64,000 bases of DNA. Source: Rhodococcus spongiicola. Its GTDB lineage: Bacteria > Actinomycetota > Actinomycetes > Mycobacteriales > Mycobacteriaceae. Where the stretch lies: positions 124,001-188,000 of the forward strand of contig NZ_RKLN01000004.1 in the NCBI RefSeq assembly GCF_004011835.1. Direction: 5' to 3'. The translations under genes were made by a program, and so were the position numbers. The notes under the pieces were generated by a model that was not told where the DNA came from, did not search any database, and saw only the letters and a program-made list of their open reading frames with translations. Positions 37,829-48,450 of this stretch are shown one piece after another (positions within the stretch are counted from its first letter, which is position 1; each line of letters opens with the position of its first letter).

Positions 37829-40242
37829 GGACGTTGATACCCTTCGTCGGCTCGGTCAGGCTGTCCACGGAACCGGTGCCAGAGCCGTCGTCCCGCTAGG
37901 AACAGCAGAAGTACACCAGCGCCCGCGGTAATTATCGCCAAAGCTTGACCGTACGCGTTCGACCGCACAGTGACCGAAGTTTGCTCACCAAGGTTCTGGC
38001 CGTTTTCGGTAGTCAGGGAGAAGCTGACCACCATCGTCCGGGAGTCCGAGATCTCCGCAGGTACCTGCAACGACCGGCTGCCGCGAGGCGGCAGCTGCTG
38101 CGGCCCGATATCGGTGATCTGCATTTCCTCGGGGGCGTCGACCTGCAGTTCCACGGTGATCCCGACCGGGAGGTCGTTTCTTGCCACCAATAGCAACGGG
38201 CTTTGCTCGGACGCGAGCGTATACACCCCGCCTGGGGCCAGGATCGTGACCGCCTGGTACATGTTGTCGATCGCGGTGGTGACGTTGCTCACGCGTGTGT
38301 GAGCGGCCTGGTCCATCGCGCCGGCGGCGCCCCCATCCATCGCGTCGGAAGACCCCTTGTCCCGCCGGTTCGACAGGCTCATCGCCCGCAGTAGATCTTC
38401 GTACAACGGCGCCATGAACTGTTTCGGCGTCAATGGCACCTGAGGGTCTTCGACCAGCGTCGCGAGCAACTCGTCGATGCGTGACGTCTGCGCCTCCACC
38501 CCCAACTCGACGGACTCGGGAATGCCGTCGAGGATCGCGCGCTGTGGATAGACCAGGTCCGCGACGTCGGGTGTGGTGGGCTGTTCCGCGACGATCGTCG
38601 CGAGCGGTTGCGGCGTCGCGAGGCCGGATCGGAGAAGTGTCGAGACGGTCGACAGGACGGTCGCGGCCTCGTCGCCGTCGGCTGACCACTGCTGCGGAGG
38701 CACGATGAGCATCGACCGGTCCCCCGTCCGGTTCCCGCCGTCTGTCTTCTGCAGTGTCCGCCAGGTCACCGCACCCAGCGCGTCCTGCAGTCGGGCCGCG
38801 CGCGAATCGCGGTCGAGGTCGTAGCGTGCCTGTTCGGGAACGTACGACGGAGTCTGCGGGGTCGAGCCGACGGCGGCCAGGGCGGCCGCGGCCGAGACGT
38901 CGAACAGGGCGGCGTCGAGAGCGTTCTCATCGTCGCCCATGACGGTGACCTTCCGGCCCGGCGCAGGTGTCGCCTCGACCGCGTTGGCCGCGAGCAGCGT
39001 CGTGGCGGGTCCGAGTTCGTGCAACATCTGCGCGGAGTTTTCGTCGAGGAGGCCGGCGTCGGGCCAGGTGACGTTTCGCACTGAGGTCACGCCGAGGATC
39101 GGGTCGACAATGTCGGCGGGCGCCAGCAACGCACTCGAGGTGAGGGATTCGTCGTCGACCGTGCTCAACGCCGCGAGATCGACCTGAGCGAATGGCAGCG
39201 CGATGACGCACATTCTCTGGGCTAGCGACTCGAGGCGCTGCAGCCACGCCGTGGCCGCGTCGCTTCCATCGCCCTCATGGGTGGGTCCGGTCGGGTTGGC
39301 CGGATTGTCGACCACCACGTAGCCCCGGGCCATGTTGCTGGCCGTGATCAGCAGGTCGGGATCGATGGCCAGGCACATGCTGTCGGTGAGTTCGCCGTCC
39401 CGGTCCACGTCCGGCTCGGTCGCGAACTCGGCGGCGGCTAGCAGCTCGTGGAGGCGGCCGCCCTGGGACAGTGAGCGCGCCAGGTCGTCGTCGACCAGCC
39501 GGACCTTCTCGTTGATCGATCCGGGGATCCCGGCCGCCAACCGCGGCTTGTCCGCGAGCGGCCACAGCATCGTGACCGGGACCGGATTCGATGTGTCGGG
39601 TGGGACAGGCGCCGTCGCGGACGCGGAGTCCGAACCCTGCGGGGCGGCGTCGGTGGCACCTTCCGCCTGTGGCAGCCCCAGCACCGGGAGCAGGAAGCGG
39701 GCGTCGTCGAGGCGGGCCTCACCGCCGTAGTCGGGAGTGCCGTTGACGTTGACCAGCATCGGGTAGACGCCAGGTTCGGCGATATCGAGGGACCGATCGG
39801 TCTGCGAACGTAGTGGCAGCGACAGCGTGAACTGCGTTTGCTCACCTTGCTGGAGGTTCGACGCGACGTGGACGAAGGGCCCGACTGTGTCGAACTCGCC
39901 CTGGTAGAGGTCGAGTGAGGTACGCAACGCCTCACTCGAGTCCACCGCCGGGGCACGCTGCAGTCGCACCGCGATGTCTGCGACGGGGCGGTCGCCTACG
40001 TTCGCGACGGTTCCGGTGACCGTGACGGTGGGTTCGGTAGTCGTGGTCACGGCGGTCGGGGTGACGCCGTCGATGCTCAGTTTCAGGAACTGCGGGTTTT
40101 GTGTGGCTGCCTGCGTGTCGGTCTGCGCCGACACGGGTCCGGTACCGATCAGGACGGCGCTTGACAGCATCAGCACGAGCGTCAGCGCCGAGAGGATCGT
40201 GGCACCGGATCGTCGCCATGCCGGACGCGATGCCATTGTCAT
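37825..40242 (-). CDS. DUF6049 secreted/membrane-anchored protein, Rv3909-type
   Basis: An 805-residue protein with a Sec signal peptide ([22 protein letters not shown], cleavage near residue 39), a large external part starting with a CARDB-like beta domain ([22 protein letters not shown]), and a C-terminal helix ([18 protein letters not shown]) with a short basic tail. In mycobacteria this gene always sits between mutT4 and murJ; its function is not established, but linkage suggests cell-wall assembly. It overlaps both neighbours by 4 bases, so nudix-DUF6049-murJ is one translationally coupled unit. Confidence 0.88.
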   Translation of the reverse strand: MTMASRPAWRRSGATILSALTLVLMLSSAVLIGTGPVSAQTDTQAATQNPQFLKLSIDGVTPTAVTTTTEPTVTVTGTVANVGDRPVADIAVRLQRAPAVDSSEALRTSLDLYQGEFDTVGPFVHVASNLQQGEQTQFTLSLPLRSQTDRSLDIAEPGVYPMLVNVNGTPDYGGEARLDDARFLLPVLGLPQAEGATDAAPQGSDSASATAPVPPDTSNPVPVTMLWPLADKPRLAAGIPGSINEKVRLVDDDLARSLSQGGRLHELLAAAEFATEPDVDRDGELTDSMCLAIDPDLLITASNMARGYVVVDNPANPTGPTHEGDGSDAATAWLQRLESLAQRMCVIALPFAQVDLAALSTVDDESLTSSALLAPADIVDPILGVTSVRNVTWPDAGLLDENSAQMLHELGPATTLLAANAVEATPAPGRKVTVMGDDENALDAALFDVSAAAALAAVGSTPQTPSYVPEQARYDLDRDSRAARLQDALGAVTWRTLQKTDGGNRTGDRSMLIVPPQQWSADGDEAATVLSTVSTLLRSGLATPQPLATIVAEQPTTPDVADLVYPQRAILDGIPESVELGVEAQTSRIDELLATLVEDPQVPLTPKQFMAPLYEDLLRAMSLSNRRDKGSSDAMDGGAAGAMDQAAHTRVSNVTTAIDNMYQAVTILAPGGVYTLASEQSPLLLVARNDLPVGITVELQVDAPEEMQITDIGPQQLPPRGSRSLQVPAEISDSRTMVVSFSLTTENGQNLGEQTSVTVRSNAYGQALAIITAGAGVLLLFLAGRRLWHRFRGQPDRADEGYQRP

Positions 40243-40793
40243 TCCGTGCCGGTCCCCCCGACGCGTGTGTGCTCCATATCCGCGATGAGCTGCCCGGCGA
40301 TCCCGGCCAACTTGCGTTCGTCGGCGTAGGCGAGCCGCGAATCCAGTTCCGACAGCGGAACCCAGGCCACCTCGGTGACTTCGACGTCGGCGTCGGACAG
40401 CTCACCCCCCAGCGATCGCATGAGGTAGTGGTGCACCGTCTTGTGGACCCGCCGGCCTTCGGTGACGAACCAGTAGTCGATGCTTCCGAGCGCCGCGACG
40501 ACGGCGCCGCGGATGCCGGTCTCCTCGGCGACTTCACGCATCGCGGTCTGCTCGGCGGTCTCGCCCTTCTCGATGTGCCCCTTCGGCAGCGACCACAGCA
40601 ACCGGCCGCGTCGATCGGTACGCCCGATCAGGGCTGCGCACAGTTTGTCCTTCGGACCACCGAGGCCATCGACGACCAATCCCCCGGCGGATGTTTCGCG
40701 CACGGTCCGCATGCGGGGCGCGCCCGATTGCGCGCCAGAACCGCGCCGCCGCGAAGGACGGCGGTTGCGATTTGCGGGCTTGGCGGCGGACAC
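40239..40793 (-). CDS. NUDIX hydrolase, MutT4-type
   Basis: A 184-residue protein. The GTG start ([18 protein letters not shown]) gives a basic N-terminal tail before [15 protein letters not shown]. The Nudix box is complete: [22 protein letters not shown]. The core continues [21 protein letters not shown]. Its substrate is probably a nucleoside diphosphate derivative, but cannot be read from the sequence. A very long upstream frame runs antisense through pcnA and is not real. It is divergent from pcnA with about 125 bases between them, as in mycobacteria. Confidence 0.88.
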   Translation of the reverse strand: MSAAKPANRNRRPSRRRGSGAQSGAPRMRTVRETSAGGLVVDGLGGPKDKLCAALIGRTDRRGRLLWSLPKGHIEKGETAEQTAMREVAEETGIRGAVVAALGSIDYWFVTEGRRVHKTVHHYLMRSLGGELSDADVEVTEVAWVPLSELDSRLAYADERKLAGIAGQLIADMEHTRVGGTGTE

Positions 40794-40919
40794 CCCATTG
40801 ATCGTAGTTGACAAAATGTGGGCGGCCGTACTTCCACTCCAGGGTGGCCGTGGTGTCGCCGCATCGCCGCCGTGTACGCGGCGTTCCGGCATTTGGCGGC
40901 CTCGGTAAGGTCTGCTGAC

Positions 40920-42380
40920 GTGAACGCCCCCACTCCCGACGCCGAACGGCGTGCCCGACTGCTCCGCGGTGCGCATCAGACCCTGCGCACCCTGTCGGAC
41001 GTGCTGGCCCCGCTCGGGGCACGGTTCGCCGAGGCCGGACACGAGCTGTACCTGGTGGGCGGCAGTGTGCGCGACGCCATCTTGGGGCGCCTCGGCACCG
41101 ACCTGGATTTCACCACCGACGCTCACCCCGAGCAGGTGCAGGAGATCTTGCGGGGGTGGGCCGACAACCAATGGGACACCGGCATCGCATTCGGGACCGT
41201 CAGTGCCACCAAGGGCGACGATCAGCTCGAAATCACCACGTATCGCACCGACACCTACGACGGGGTCACCCGAAACCCGGAGGTGCAGTACGGCACGACG
41301 CTCGACGAGGATCTGGTCCGCCGCGACTTCACCGTCAACGCGATGGCCGTGCGGATCGACCCGCAGGGCACCTTCGAGTTCGTCGACCCGCTCGGCGGCA
41401 TCGACGCGCTGCTCGCCGGGGTGCTGGACACTCCCGTGGCGCCGGAGATCTCGTTCAACGACGACCCGCTGCGGATGCTGCGGGCCTGCCGGTTCGTCTC
41501 GCAGCTCGGGTTCACGCTCGCGCCGCGGGTGCGTGAGGCGATCGTCGACATGGCCGGGCAGATCGAGCGGATCACCGCGGAGCGCGTTCGCGCCGAACTC
41601 GACAAGCTGATCCTCGGGGAGTATCCGATCGACGGCGTCAACGTCATGTGCGAGACCGGGCTCGCGGACCGGGTGATCCCCGAGATCCCCGCCATGAAAC
41701 TCGAAATCGACGAGCACCACCAGCACAAGGACGTGTACTGGCATTCGCTGACCGTTCTCCGGCAGGCGATCGATCTCGAGGACGGCGATCCGGATCTGGT
41801 ACTGCGCTGGGCTGCATTGCTGCACGACGTCGGCAAGCCCGATACCAAGCGCAACGAGCCGGGTGGCGGCGTCAGCTTCCATCACCACGAGGTGGTGGGC
41901 GCCAAGCTCGTCCGCAAGCGGATGCGGGCTCTGAAGTACTCCAAGCAGATGGTCGACGACGTCGGTCAGTTGGTGTTCCTACACCTGCGGTTCCACGGCT
42001 ACGGCAAGGGCCAGTGGACGGACTCGGCGGTCCGCCGCTACGTCACCGACGCCGGAGACCTGCTGCCCCGGCTGCACAAGCTGGTTCGCGCGGACTGCAC
42101 CACTCGCAACAAGCGACGGGCGGCAGCGCTGCAAGCCACCTACGACGACCTCGAGGCACGGATCGCTCGGATCGCCGAGCAGGAGGATCTGGCGCGGGTG
42201 CGCCCGGACCTCGACGGAAACGCAATCATGGATTTGCTCGGCATCCCGGCTGGACCGCAGGTCGGTGAGGCGTGGAAGCACCTCAAGGAGCTGCGTCTGG
42301 ATCGCGGTCCCCTGAGCCGGGAGGAGGCCGAGGCGGAACTGATGAAGTGGTGGGCGGAGCGCAAGGAGTCGCCGAAGTAG
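40920..42380 (+). CDS. pcnA: CCA-adding tRNA nucleotidyltransferase with HD domain
   Basis: A 486-residue class II nucleotidyltransferase that adds or repairs the tRNA 3' CCA, which neither tRNA gene here encodes. GTG start ([15 protein letters not shown]). The catalytic loop is [24 protein letters not shown], followed by [14 protein letters not shown] and [19 protein letters not shown]. The C-terminal half has an HD metal-dependent phosphohydrolase domain ([24 protein letters not shown]). It is labelled PcnA in mycobacteria by old homology; it is a CCA enzyme, not a poly(A) polymerase. Confidence 0.95.
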   Translation: MNAPTPDAERRARLLRGAHQTLRTLSDVLAPLGARFAEAGHELYLVGGSVRDAILGRLGTDLDFTTDAHPEQVQEILRGWADNQWDTGIAFGTVSATKGDDQLEITTYRTDTYDGVTRNPEVQYGTTLDEDLVRRDFTVNAMAVRIDPQGTFEFVDPLGGIDALLAGVLDTPVAPEISFNDDPLRMLRACRFVSQLGFTLAPRVREAIVDMAGQIERITAERVRAELDKLILGEYPIDGVNVMCETGLADRVIPEIPAMKLEIDEHHQHKDVYWHSLTVLRQAIDLEDGDPDLVLRWAALLHDVGKPDTKRNEPGGGVSFHHHEVVGAKLVRKRMRALKYSKQMVDDVGQLVFLHLRFHGYGKGQWTDSAVRRYVTDAGDLLPRLHKLVRADCTTRNKRRAAALQATYDDLEARIARIAEQEDLARVRPDLDGNAIMDLLGIPAGPQVGEAWKHLKELRLDRGPLSREEAEAELMKWWAERKESPK

Positions 42381-42388
42381 CCGCAAAC

Positions 42389-42415
42389 GCGGACAATTGT
42401 TATTGAGCTGTCCGC
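42389..42415 (+). terminator. weak hairpin after pcnA
   Basis: GCGGACA and TGTCCGC form a 7-bp stem around an AT-rich 13-base loop, 8 bases after the pcnA stop and 25 bases before the next gene. Confidence 0.5.
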
Positions 42416-42439
42416 ATCTACGGAGATAGACTCGGCCGC

Positions 42440-42847
42440 ATGCCCGACGTTCGGATCCGCGATGCGGCCCAGCTGCTCGGCGTCAGCGATGACACCGTCC
42501 GGCGGTGGGTCGATGCCGGCACCCTCGCCTCCCACAAGGACGACGCTGGACGCATGGTCGTCGACGGCAAGCAGCTCGCCGAATTCGCGCGTGCCAACGC
42601 CGCGCCCGGGCCGGAGAACCCACTCGGAGTGGGCAGTTCGGCGCGCAACCGCTTCGTCGGCCTGGTCACACGGGTGCGCATCGACGGCGTGATGGCGGAG
42701 GTCGAGATGCAGTGTGGGCCGTTCACTGTCGTCTCGCTCATGAGTGCCGAGTCGGCAGAGGCGTTGAAGCTCGAGCCGGGCAGCGTGGCTGTGGCCGTGG
42801 TGAAGGCGACAACCGTCATCGTCGAGACGCCTGGGTCACCGGCGTGA
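42440..42847 (+). CDS. HTH-TOBE molybdate-binding regulator
   Basis: A 135-residue protein with an excisionase/MerR-like HTH (VRIRDAAQLLGVSDDTVRRWVDAGTLASHKDDAGRMVV) followed by one TOBE (Mop) domain (SARNRFVGLVTRVRIDGVMAEVEMQCGPFTVVSLMS). TOBE domains bind molybdate, so this small protein probably senses molybdate and regulates or buffers it for the modABC genes that follow. Its TGA overlaps the modA GTG (GTGA), which makes the whole set translationally coupled. Confidence 0.88.
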   Translation: MPDVRIRDAAQLLGVSDDTVRRWVDAGTLASHKDDAGRMVVDGKQLAEFARANAAPGPENPLGVGSSARNRFVGLVTRVRIDGVMAEVEMQCGPFTVVSLMSAESAEALKLEPGSVAVAVVKATTVIVETPGSPA

Positions 42848-43605
42848 GACTGCGGCACGTGGTGGCCGTCGGTATCGCCGTGACAATACTGGCGGGCTGC
42901 AGCAGCGCGATCGACGCCGACACCGCGAACGGGCAATCGATCACCGTTCTTGCCGCGGCGTCGCTGCGTTCGACGTTCACCGAGGTGGGCCAACTCTTCG
43001 AGGCACAGCATCCCGGGACTCGGGTCGTGTTCAACTTCGCCGGATCGTCCGATCTGTCCACCCAACTTGACCAGGGCGCTCCGGGAGACGTTTTCGCATC
43101 GGCCGACACGGCGAACATGACCAAGGCGACCGGCGCCGGGCTGACGGCGACCGAACCGGTGAACTTCGCCACCAACGTGCTGACAATCGCCGTCCCGCCG
43201 GGCAATCCGGCCAACATCGACTCGTTCGCCGACCTCACCCGGCCGGAGGTGAAGGCGGTGGTCTGCGCGCCGCAGGTGCCGTGCGGTACCGCGACCCGAC
43301 GGATCGAGGACGCCACCGGAATCCACCTCACGCCCGTCAGCGAAGAGTCCTCGGTGACCGACGTCCTGGGGAAGGTCGTCACCGGTCAGGCCGATGCCGG
43401 TCTGGTGTACGTGACCGATGCCGCGGCCGCACGCGACAGGGTCGCCACCGTTCCGTTCCCTGAGGCGGCGACCGTCATCAACACCTACCCCATCGCGGTG
43501 TTGCGGAAGTCCGGGAATCCTGACACGGCAGAGAGTTTCGTCGCCTTCGTGCTCGGTCCGGAAGGACGACGAATCCTGTCCGACGCAGGGTTCGGGGCGC
43601 CGTGA
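42844..43605 (+). CDS. modA: molybdate-binding lipoprotein ModA
   Basis: A 253-residue lipoprotein: signal peptide [20 protein letters not shown] with a lipobox LAGC, then the type II solute-binding fold typical of ModA ([51 protein letters not shown]). It delivers molybdate or tungstate to ModBC. The GTG start overlaps the upstream stop, and its stop overlaps modB. Confidence 0.94.
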   Translation: MRLRHVVAVGIAVTILAGCSSAIDADTANGQSITVLAAASLRSTFTEVGQLFEAQHPGTRVVFNFAGSSDLSTQLDQGAPGDVFASADTANMTKATGAGLTATEPVNFATNVLTIAVPPGNPANIDSFADLTRPEVKAVVCAPQVPCGTATRRIEDATGIHLTPVSEESSVTDVLGKVVTGQADAGLVYVTDAAAARDRVATVPFPEAATVINTYPIAVLRKSGNPDTAESFVAFVLGPEGRRILSDAGFGAP

Positions 43606-44408
43606 CCGCTAGGCCGACGGCCCGGATCCCGGCCGGACTGCCGGCCTGGATCTTCGTCCCCGCGGCCGTGGGCAGCCTACTGGTGGTGCTCCCGCTCGTC
43701 GCGATGCTCCTCGAGGTGGACTGGACCCACTTCCTCCAGCTCGTGACGTCCGAATCCTCTTTGGATGCATTGGCGTTGAGCGTCAGAACTGCGTCGGCAA
43801 GCACACTTCTGTGCGTCCTGCTCGGGGTTCCTATGGCATTGGTGTCGGCGCGCTGCCGCTTTCCCGGTCTCGCGGCGCTGCGTGCGCTGGTGCTGTTGCC
43901 GCTGGTGTTGCCCCCCGTCGTCGGCGGACTCGCGCTGCTCTACACCTTCGGCCGACAGGGGTTGATCGGTCGGCACCTCGAGGTCGCGGGCATCCAGATC
44001 GCGTTCTCCACCACAGCGGTGGTGCTGGCCCAGACGTTCGTGGCCCTTCCGTTCCTCGTGATCAGCCTCGAGGGGGCCCTGCGTACCGCCGGACGCCGGT
44101 ACGAGGCCGTCGCCGCGACACTCGGGGCCCGTCCGACGACAGTGCTGAGAAGGGTCACGGTGCCACTGGTCCTGCCCGGCCTCGTGTCCGGCGCGGTGCT
44201 CGCGTTCGCCCGTGCGCTTGGGGAATTCGGTGCCACACTCACGTTCGCCGGCAGCCTACAGGGGGTGACCCGGACGCTGCCGCTGGAGATCTACCTCCAG
44301 CGGGAGACGGATCCGGACGCCGCCGTGGCGCTGTCGCTGTTGCTGGTCCTTGTCGCCGTCGCGATCGTCCTCGGCGCCCGCACCCGACGCGCGGCAGGCG
44401 CGCTGTGA
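43602..44408 (+). CDS. modB: molybdate ABC transporter permease ModB
   Basis: A 268-residue permease with five or six helices and the cytoplasmic EAA loop [27 protein letters not shown] that contacts the ATPase. It begins at GTG 4 bases inside modA and ends 4 bases inside modC. Confidence 0.94.
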   Translation: MTARPTARIPAGLPAWIFVPAAVGSLLVVLPLVAMLLEVDWTHFLQLVTSESSLDALALSVRTASASTLLCVLLGVPMALVSARCRFPGLAALRALVLLPLVLPPVVGGLALLYTFGRQGLIGRHLEVAGIQIAFSTTAVVLAQTFVALPFLVISLEGALRTAGRRYEAVAATLGARPTTVLRRVTVPLVLPGLVSGAVLAFARALGEFGATLTFAGSLQGVTRTLPLEIYLQRETDPDAAVALSLLLVLVAVAIVLGARTRRAAGAL

Positions 44409-45481
44409 ACGGGCTCACGGTACGGGCGAGAGTCGCGTCGAGGGGCCTCGACGTCGAACTCGCGGTCGCGTCGGGTGAGGTTCTCGCGGTCCTCGGGCCC
44501 AACGGGGCCGGAAAGTCGACGCTCCTCGATGTCGTCGCCGGTCTGTTGCGCCCCGACGACGGACGTGTCGTGCTCGGCGAGCGCGTTCTCACCGACACCG
44601 CGACAGATGTTGCGGTGCAGCCGCATCAGCGGTCGGTCGGGCTGCTCGCTCAGGAACCGCTGCTGTTCCCGCACCTGACGGTTCGGGAGAACGTGGCCTT
44701 CGCGCCACGCAGCGCCGGACGGGGTCGGCACGAGTCCCACGCGGCGGCGACACGGTGGCTCGACGAGGTCGACATGGCCGGCTCCGCGGATCGCCGTCCC
44801 CGTAAGCTGTCCGGTGGTCAGGCGCAGCGGGTGGCGGTGGCCCGCGCCCTGGCCGCTGAACCCGGTCTGCTCCTGCTGGACGAGCCGATGGCTGCGCTCG
44901 ACGTCGGAGCCGCGCCGGCTGTCCGAACGCTCCTGCGCCGAGTGCTGCGGACCGGTGAGCGGACCGCGATCCTGGTGACTCACGATGTGCTGGATGCACT
45001 TTCGCTCGCCGACCGCGCCGTGGTGATCGACCGCGGGAGGATCGTCGAGGAAGGCCCGGTCGAGCGGGTGCTGACGCGTCCGCGCAGTACCTTCGCGGCG
45101 CGGATCGCGGGCATCAACCTGCTCTCGGGCAAGGTCGGCACCGACGGGTTGGAGACCGTCGCGGGCCTCGTCCACGGCACCGCCGAGGACGCGTGTGCGC
45201 CTGGTGACGGTGCGGTCGCTGTCTTCGGCCCGACCGCGGTGGCGGTCCACCGCGTCCATCCGGAAGGCAGTCCTCGCAACGTGTTCCGTGTTCGGATCAC
45301 CGAGATCACCGGCGTCGGCGGGCACACGATACGTGTCCGCGCCGAGGACCACGCCGACGGCTCGCCCGGCCTGATCGCCGACGTCACCGCCGGCGCGGTC
45401 GCCGAACTCGATCTCGCCGCCGGCGACGACGTGTGGTTCGCCGTCAAGGCCACCGAGGTGGCGGTGTACCCGAACGCCTGA
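44405..45481 (+). CDS. modC: molybdate ABC transporter ATPase ModC
   Basis: A 358-residue ATPase. Walker [13 protein letters not shown], signature [18 protein letters not shown], Walker [13 protein letters not shown] and the switch His in ILVTHD. The C-terminal 130 residues form a TOBE regulatory domain ([23 protein letters not shown]). Start GTG 4 bases inside modB. It completes a four-gene molybdate unit. Confidence 0.95.
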   Translation: MNGLTVRARVASRGLDVELAVASGEVLAVLGPNGAGKSTLLDVVAGLLRPDDGRVVLGERVLTDTATDVAVQPHQRSVGLLAQEPLLFPHLTVRENVAFAPRSAGRGRHESHAAATRWLDEVDMAGSADRRPRKLSGGQAQRVAVARALAAEPGLLLLDEPMAALDVGAAPAVRTLLRRVLRTGERTAILVTHDVLDALSLADRAVVIDRGRIVEEGPVERVLTRPRSTFAARIAGINLLSGKVGTDGLETVAGLVHGTAEDACAPGDGAVAVFGPTAVAVHRVHPEGSPRNVFRVRITEITGVGGHTIRVRAEDHADGSPGLIADVTAGAVAELDLAAGDDVWFAVKATEVAVYPNA

Positions 45482-45501
45482 GCGGGTGCGGGAACCGATT
45501 G

Positions 45502-46044
45502 ATGTCGCCCGACGTCCATCCAGGTATGGGAGCACTCGAGTACTGGTTTGGCACCGGCGACGGCGAGCTGAGTACGTGGACCTCGGCCGCGGATCTGGAC
45601 CTCGACGGTGACGGTGTGTTCGACGCGGTGCGCCTGGACTTCGACGGCGACGGTCTGCGCGACGACGCCATGTGGGATGTCGACGGAGACTCGGTGGTCG
45701 ACAGAGCGGTCTTGGACGCCGGGCAGTCGTCGGCCCGTTACTTCGCCGACCCGGCGCACGACGGTGTGTGGGCTCAGGAGGTCTCGCGTGAGTCGGCCTC
45801 CCCACCCCCGCCACCCCCGTCGCCGTGGCGGGCGGTCGACTTCGACGGCGACGGTCTGTCGGATGATGCCGTCGCCGACTTCGACGGTGACGGCACACTC
45901 GACGTGGTGCTGACCTCGACTCGAGGTGGTGGTGGCTACGACACGGTGCTGGTGGCTGAGGAGGACCCTGGTCGACTGTCGGTGCGGCTCGGTGACACCG
46001 ACGCCGATGGACGTCTCGACACTGTGTGGCGGGTCGGGACGTGA
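45502..46044 (+). CDS. DxDGDG-repeat protein, DUF6802-like
   Basis: A 180-residue acidic protein without a signal peptide. Two clusters of calcium-loop-like repeats (DLDGDGVFD, DFDGDGLRDD, DVDGDSVVD and later DFDGDGLSDD, DFDGDGTLD, DTDADGRLD) flank a Pro-rich linker (PPPPPPSPW). Related actinobacterial proteins fall in the DUF6802 group; function unknown, calcium binding likely. ATG start 20 bases after modC with no strong ribosome binding site. It stops 7 bases before the convergent MFS gene. Confidence 0.75.
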   Translation: MSPDVHPGMGALEYWFGTGDGELSTWTSAADLDLDGDGVFDAVRLDFDGDGLRDDAMWDVDGDSVVDRAVLDAGQSSARYFADPAHDGVWAQEVSRESASPPPPPPSPWRAVDFDGDGLSDDAVADFDGDGTLDVVLTSTRGGGGYDTVLVAEEDPGRLSVRLGDTDADGRLDTVWRVGT

Positions 46045-46051
46045 CCGATCA

Positions 46052-47353
46052 CTAGGCGGTGCGCCGTGAGTTGATCCCGACCGCGATCAGGGCGAGGGCG
46101 TAGGTTCCGGCGCCGACTAAGACCAGGCCGAGAGAGCGCCCGTCCGGTGCGACGACCGTCGCGGCGGCGGCGAGTGCAGCACAGAAGGCGGCGTTGAAGA
46201 CGGTGTCCTGCAGTGCGAACACCTGCCCGCGGCGACCGTCGTCGATCTCGATCTGCATCGCCGCGTCACCCGTGAGCTTGATCGTCTGGCCGGCGAATCC
46301 GAGCAGCAACGCGCCGGCGAGCAGCAGTGGCTGCGACAGCGACGCGACGAGCGTCGCCTGTACGAGTGTTGCGAAGACGAGGGCGAGGGTCACGGTGCGC
46401 GGGCGTCCCAGGCGAGGAATCAACCACGGTGTGGCGAGCGCGGCGAGCAGCATCCCGGCGGCGGTGGCACCCACCGCGACACCGAAGCCGGCCAGACCGC
46501 CGGGCAGTGCACCGCCGGCCGCCGGGTGCCGCAGGATGAGCACCATCAGAAGCGTGTTGATCCCGAAGACGATGCGGTGGGAGCCGATTCCGATCATCGC
46601 CGTCGTCACACCGGGCGCCTGCCAGACGGCTGTCGCGCCGATGCGCAGACCCGACAGCACCGCGGCGGCGACGCCGCGCATTCTCGGTGTTTCAGTGCCC
46701 GGTTCGGCCGGTCCGAGGGCGTTGGGCGCGAAACCGCTGACGGCCCACGCCGCGATCACTGATCCGGTGGCCCCGACGGCTACCGCGATGCCGGAGCCCA
46801 GATCCCCTTCACCCACCACGCCGATGATGGTCAGGGCGGTACCGGCGCCGAGGGCCGAGAAAACCGATCCCACGGTTGCAAGCACAGAGTTGGTTGGTAC
46901 CAGCCAACTCTGGCGTACCACGTGGGGCAGCGACGCGGATGCGCCCGCGAGCACGAAGCGGCTCACACCGATCGCGGCGAGGGCCAGAACGAGCAGGGGC
47001 GTCTCCCCCGCTCCGGCGATCAGCAGGGCTGCGATGATGAGGATGAGACTGCCGCGCAACAGGTTCGCCCAGAGCAGGACCGTACGGCGATCCCAGCGGT
47101 CGAGCAGGGCGCCCGCGAACGGGCCGATCACGGAGTACGGCAGGAGCAGCACCGCGAATCCGGCCGCGATCGCCAGCGGTTCGGTCTCGCGTTCCGGATT
47201 GAACAGGATGGCGCCGCCGAGGGCGGCCTGGAACAGCCCGTCACCGTACTGGCTCGCGAACCGGACCGTCGTCAGACGCGCGAGTCCCGGCGAGTGGCGC
47301 AGCGTCGTGACGGCGATCGTCCACGATTGCCGAATCGAAGTCCGTCTGCGCAC
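46052..47353 (-). CDS. MFS transporter
   Basis: A 433-residue major facilitator of about 12 helices, with the GPFAGALLDRWDRRTVLLWANLLRG loop between helices 2 and 3 that marks drug-efflux-type MFS. GTG start with AGGG just upstream, 9 bases after the SDR stop. Mycobacteria carry an MFS gene (Rv0037c) close to the YqgE-type gene, a similar neighbourhood. The substrate is unknown; the divergent TetR gene suggests an inducible exporter. Confidence 0.85.
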   Translation of the reverse strand: MRRRTSIRQSWTIAVTTLRHSPGLARLTTVRFASQYGDGLFQAALGGAILFNPERETEPLAIAAGFAVLLLPYSVIGPFAGALLDRWDRRTVLLWANLLRGSLILIIAALLIAGAGETPLLVLALAAIGVSRFVLAGASASLPHVVRQSWLVPTNSVLATVGSVFSALGAGTALTIIGVVGEGDLGSGIAVAVGATGSVIAAWAVSGFAPNALGPAEPGTETPRMRGVAAAVLSGLRIGATAVWQAPGVTTAMIGIGSHRIVFGINTLLMVLILRHPAAGGALPGGLAGFGVAVGATAAGMLLAALATPWLIPRLGRPRTVTLALVFATLVQATLVASLSQPLLLAGALLLGFAGQTIKLTGDAAMQIEIDDGRRGQVFALQDTVFNAAFCAALAAAATVVAPDGRSLGLVLVGAGTYALALIAVGINSRRTA

Positions 47354-47362
47354 ACGGTGACC

Positions 47363-48310
47363 CTATCGGGCAGTTGTCGCCGCCAGGTCGTTCTCCCACC
47401 ACCGGACGGTCTGCACGGCCGCCTCGTCGAGCGGGGTCGGTGCGAGTCCGAGTAGCTGCTCGCTGCGGCTCGAATCCATGACGTACGGGGCCTCGAACTG
47501 GTAGAGCATCTCGGCCAGCTCCCGCGTGGGGCGGTGCACCGAACCGATCGCGCGCAGCAGCATGCTCGGCAGCGTTCCCACCTTCGGGGCGCGCACGTGC
47601 GCGGCGGAAGCGAAGGCCTCGACCATCTGGCGCTGGGTCACCGCGGGAGCGGTGGGGGCGTGCAGCACTGTGTTCCACAGCCGCTGGTCCTGCGCCGCCG
47701 CGATCATCGCCTTGGCCAGATCCGGCACGTAGGTGAACGAGTGCACCACGTCGGGGCGTCCCATCACCCGGATGGTCTTCCCGTTCAGGACCGCCGGAAC
47801 CATCCGCTCCCCTGCGTGCGCGTCCCGGACCCGTGGCCCGAAGAAGTCGGCCGCCACCACGCTCACGGTGGGCACCCGGTGCGCGGCGCGGGCCGCGAGT
47901 AGTCGGGCACGGACACCGAGCTTGCCGGCCGTCGCGTCGCGGGGGTTGTCCTCGGTCATCGGGCCGTCGGGACGCCCGTACGCGTACAGGCTCTCGGGGA
48001 ACACCACGACGGCGCCGATCCGCTGGGCGGCGTCCATCACCACCCGCTCGGCGACGGGAAGTTCGCGTTCCCACGCGCGAGCGTCGTACTCGGAGCCGTG
48101 GATGCAGTGGAAGACCGCGGCGGCCCCGTCGAGCGCGGGCCCGAGGGCGGTGGGATCGGAGACGTCCACCTTGCGGCGTTCGATCCGCGGATGCACCGGC
48201 CCGCTGCCGGAGCGGGTCAGCACCAGAACGTCGTGGCCGGCATCGGCCAGCTGCTCTGCGACAGTCCAGCCGACGGGTCCTGCTCCGGTCACTACCTGCA
48301 GATTCGACAT
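47363..48310 (-). CDS. NAD(P)-dependent epimerase/reductase-like protein (extended SDR)
   Basis: A 315-residue extended SDR. The nucleotide-binding motif is VVTGAGPVGWTVAEQLADAGHDV, slightly off the classical GxxGxxG. The usual catalytic Tyr lies in SLYAYG (P-ES-LYAYGRP); the Lys three or four residues later is not obvious, so it may be an atypical member. It is the first gene of a two-gene unit with the MFS transporter and is divergent from a TetR gene, with two palindromic operators between them. Confidence 0.85.
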   Translation of the reverse strand: MSNLQVVTGAGPVGWTVAEQLADAGHDVLVLTRSGSGPVHPRIERRKVDVSDPTALGPALDGAAAVFHCIHGSEYDARAWERELPVAERVVMDAAQRIGAVVVFPESLYAYGRPDGPMTEDNPRDATAGKLGVRARLLAARAAHRVPTVSVVAADFFGPRVRDAHAGERMVPAVLNGKTIRVMGRPDVVHSFTYVPDLAKAMIAAAQDQRLWNTVLHAPTAPAVTQRQMVEAFASAAHVRAPKVGTLPSMLLRAIGSVHRPTRELAEMLYQFEAPYVMDSSRSEQLLGLAPTPLDEAAVQTVRWWENDLAATTAR

Positions 48311-48344
48311 GACGGGCTCACCTTCTCGAGGGGATTTCCAGAAA

Positions 48345-48361
48345 CGAGAGCGCTGCTCTCG
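48345..48361. promoter_or_regulatory. candidate TetR operator 1
   Basis: CGAGAGC-GCT-GCTCTCG, a palindrome with 7-bp arms, 34 bases upstream of the SDR start. Confidence 0.7.
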
Positions 48362-48395
48362 TTTTCAGCATGTGTCACCCGCGCATGCTTTGTCA

Positions 48396-48408
48396 AGAGC
48401 ACTGCTCT
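48396..48408. promoter_or_regulatory. candidate TetR operator 2
   Basis: AGAGC-ACT-GCTCT, the same core as operator 1, followed by a half-site AGTGCTCTC at 48420. Located upstream of the tetR gene. Confidence 0.68.
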
Positions 48409-48450
48409 CTTTCGTTGACAGTGCTCTCGCGTGTCCGGCAGGGTGGAACC

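Noticed and set aside
40794-41888. Minus-strand extension of the nudix protein to about 549 residues
   Set aside because: The extra part lies antisense to pcnA; the GTG at 40793 gives a normal nudix protein divergent from pcnA.
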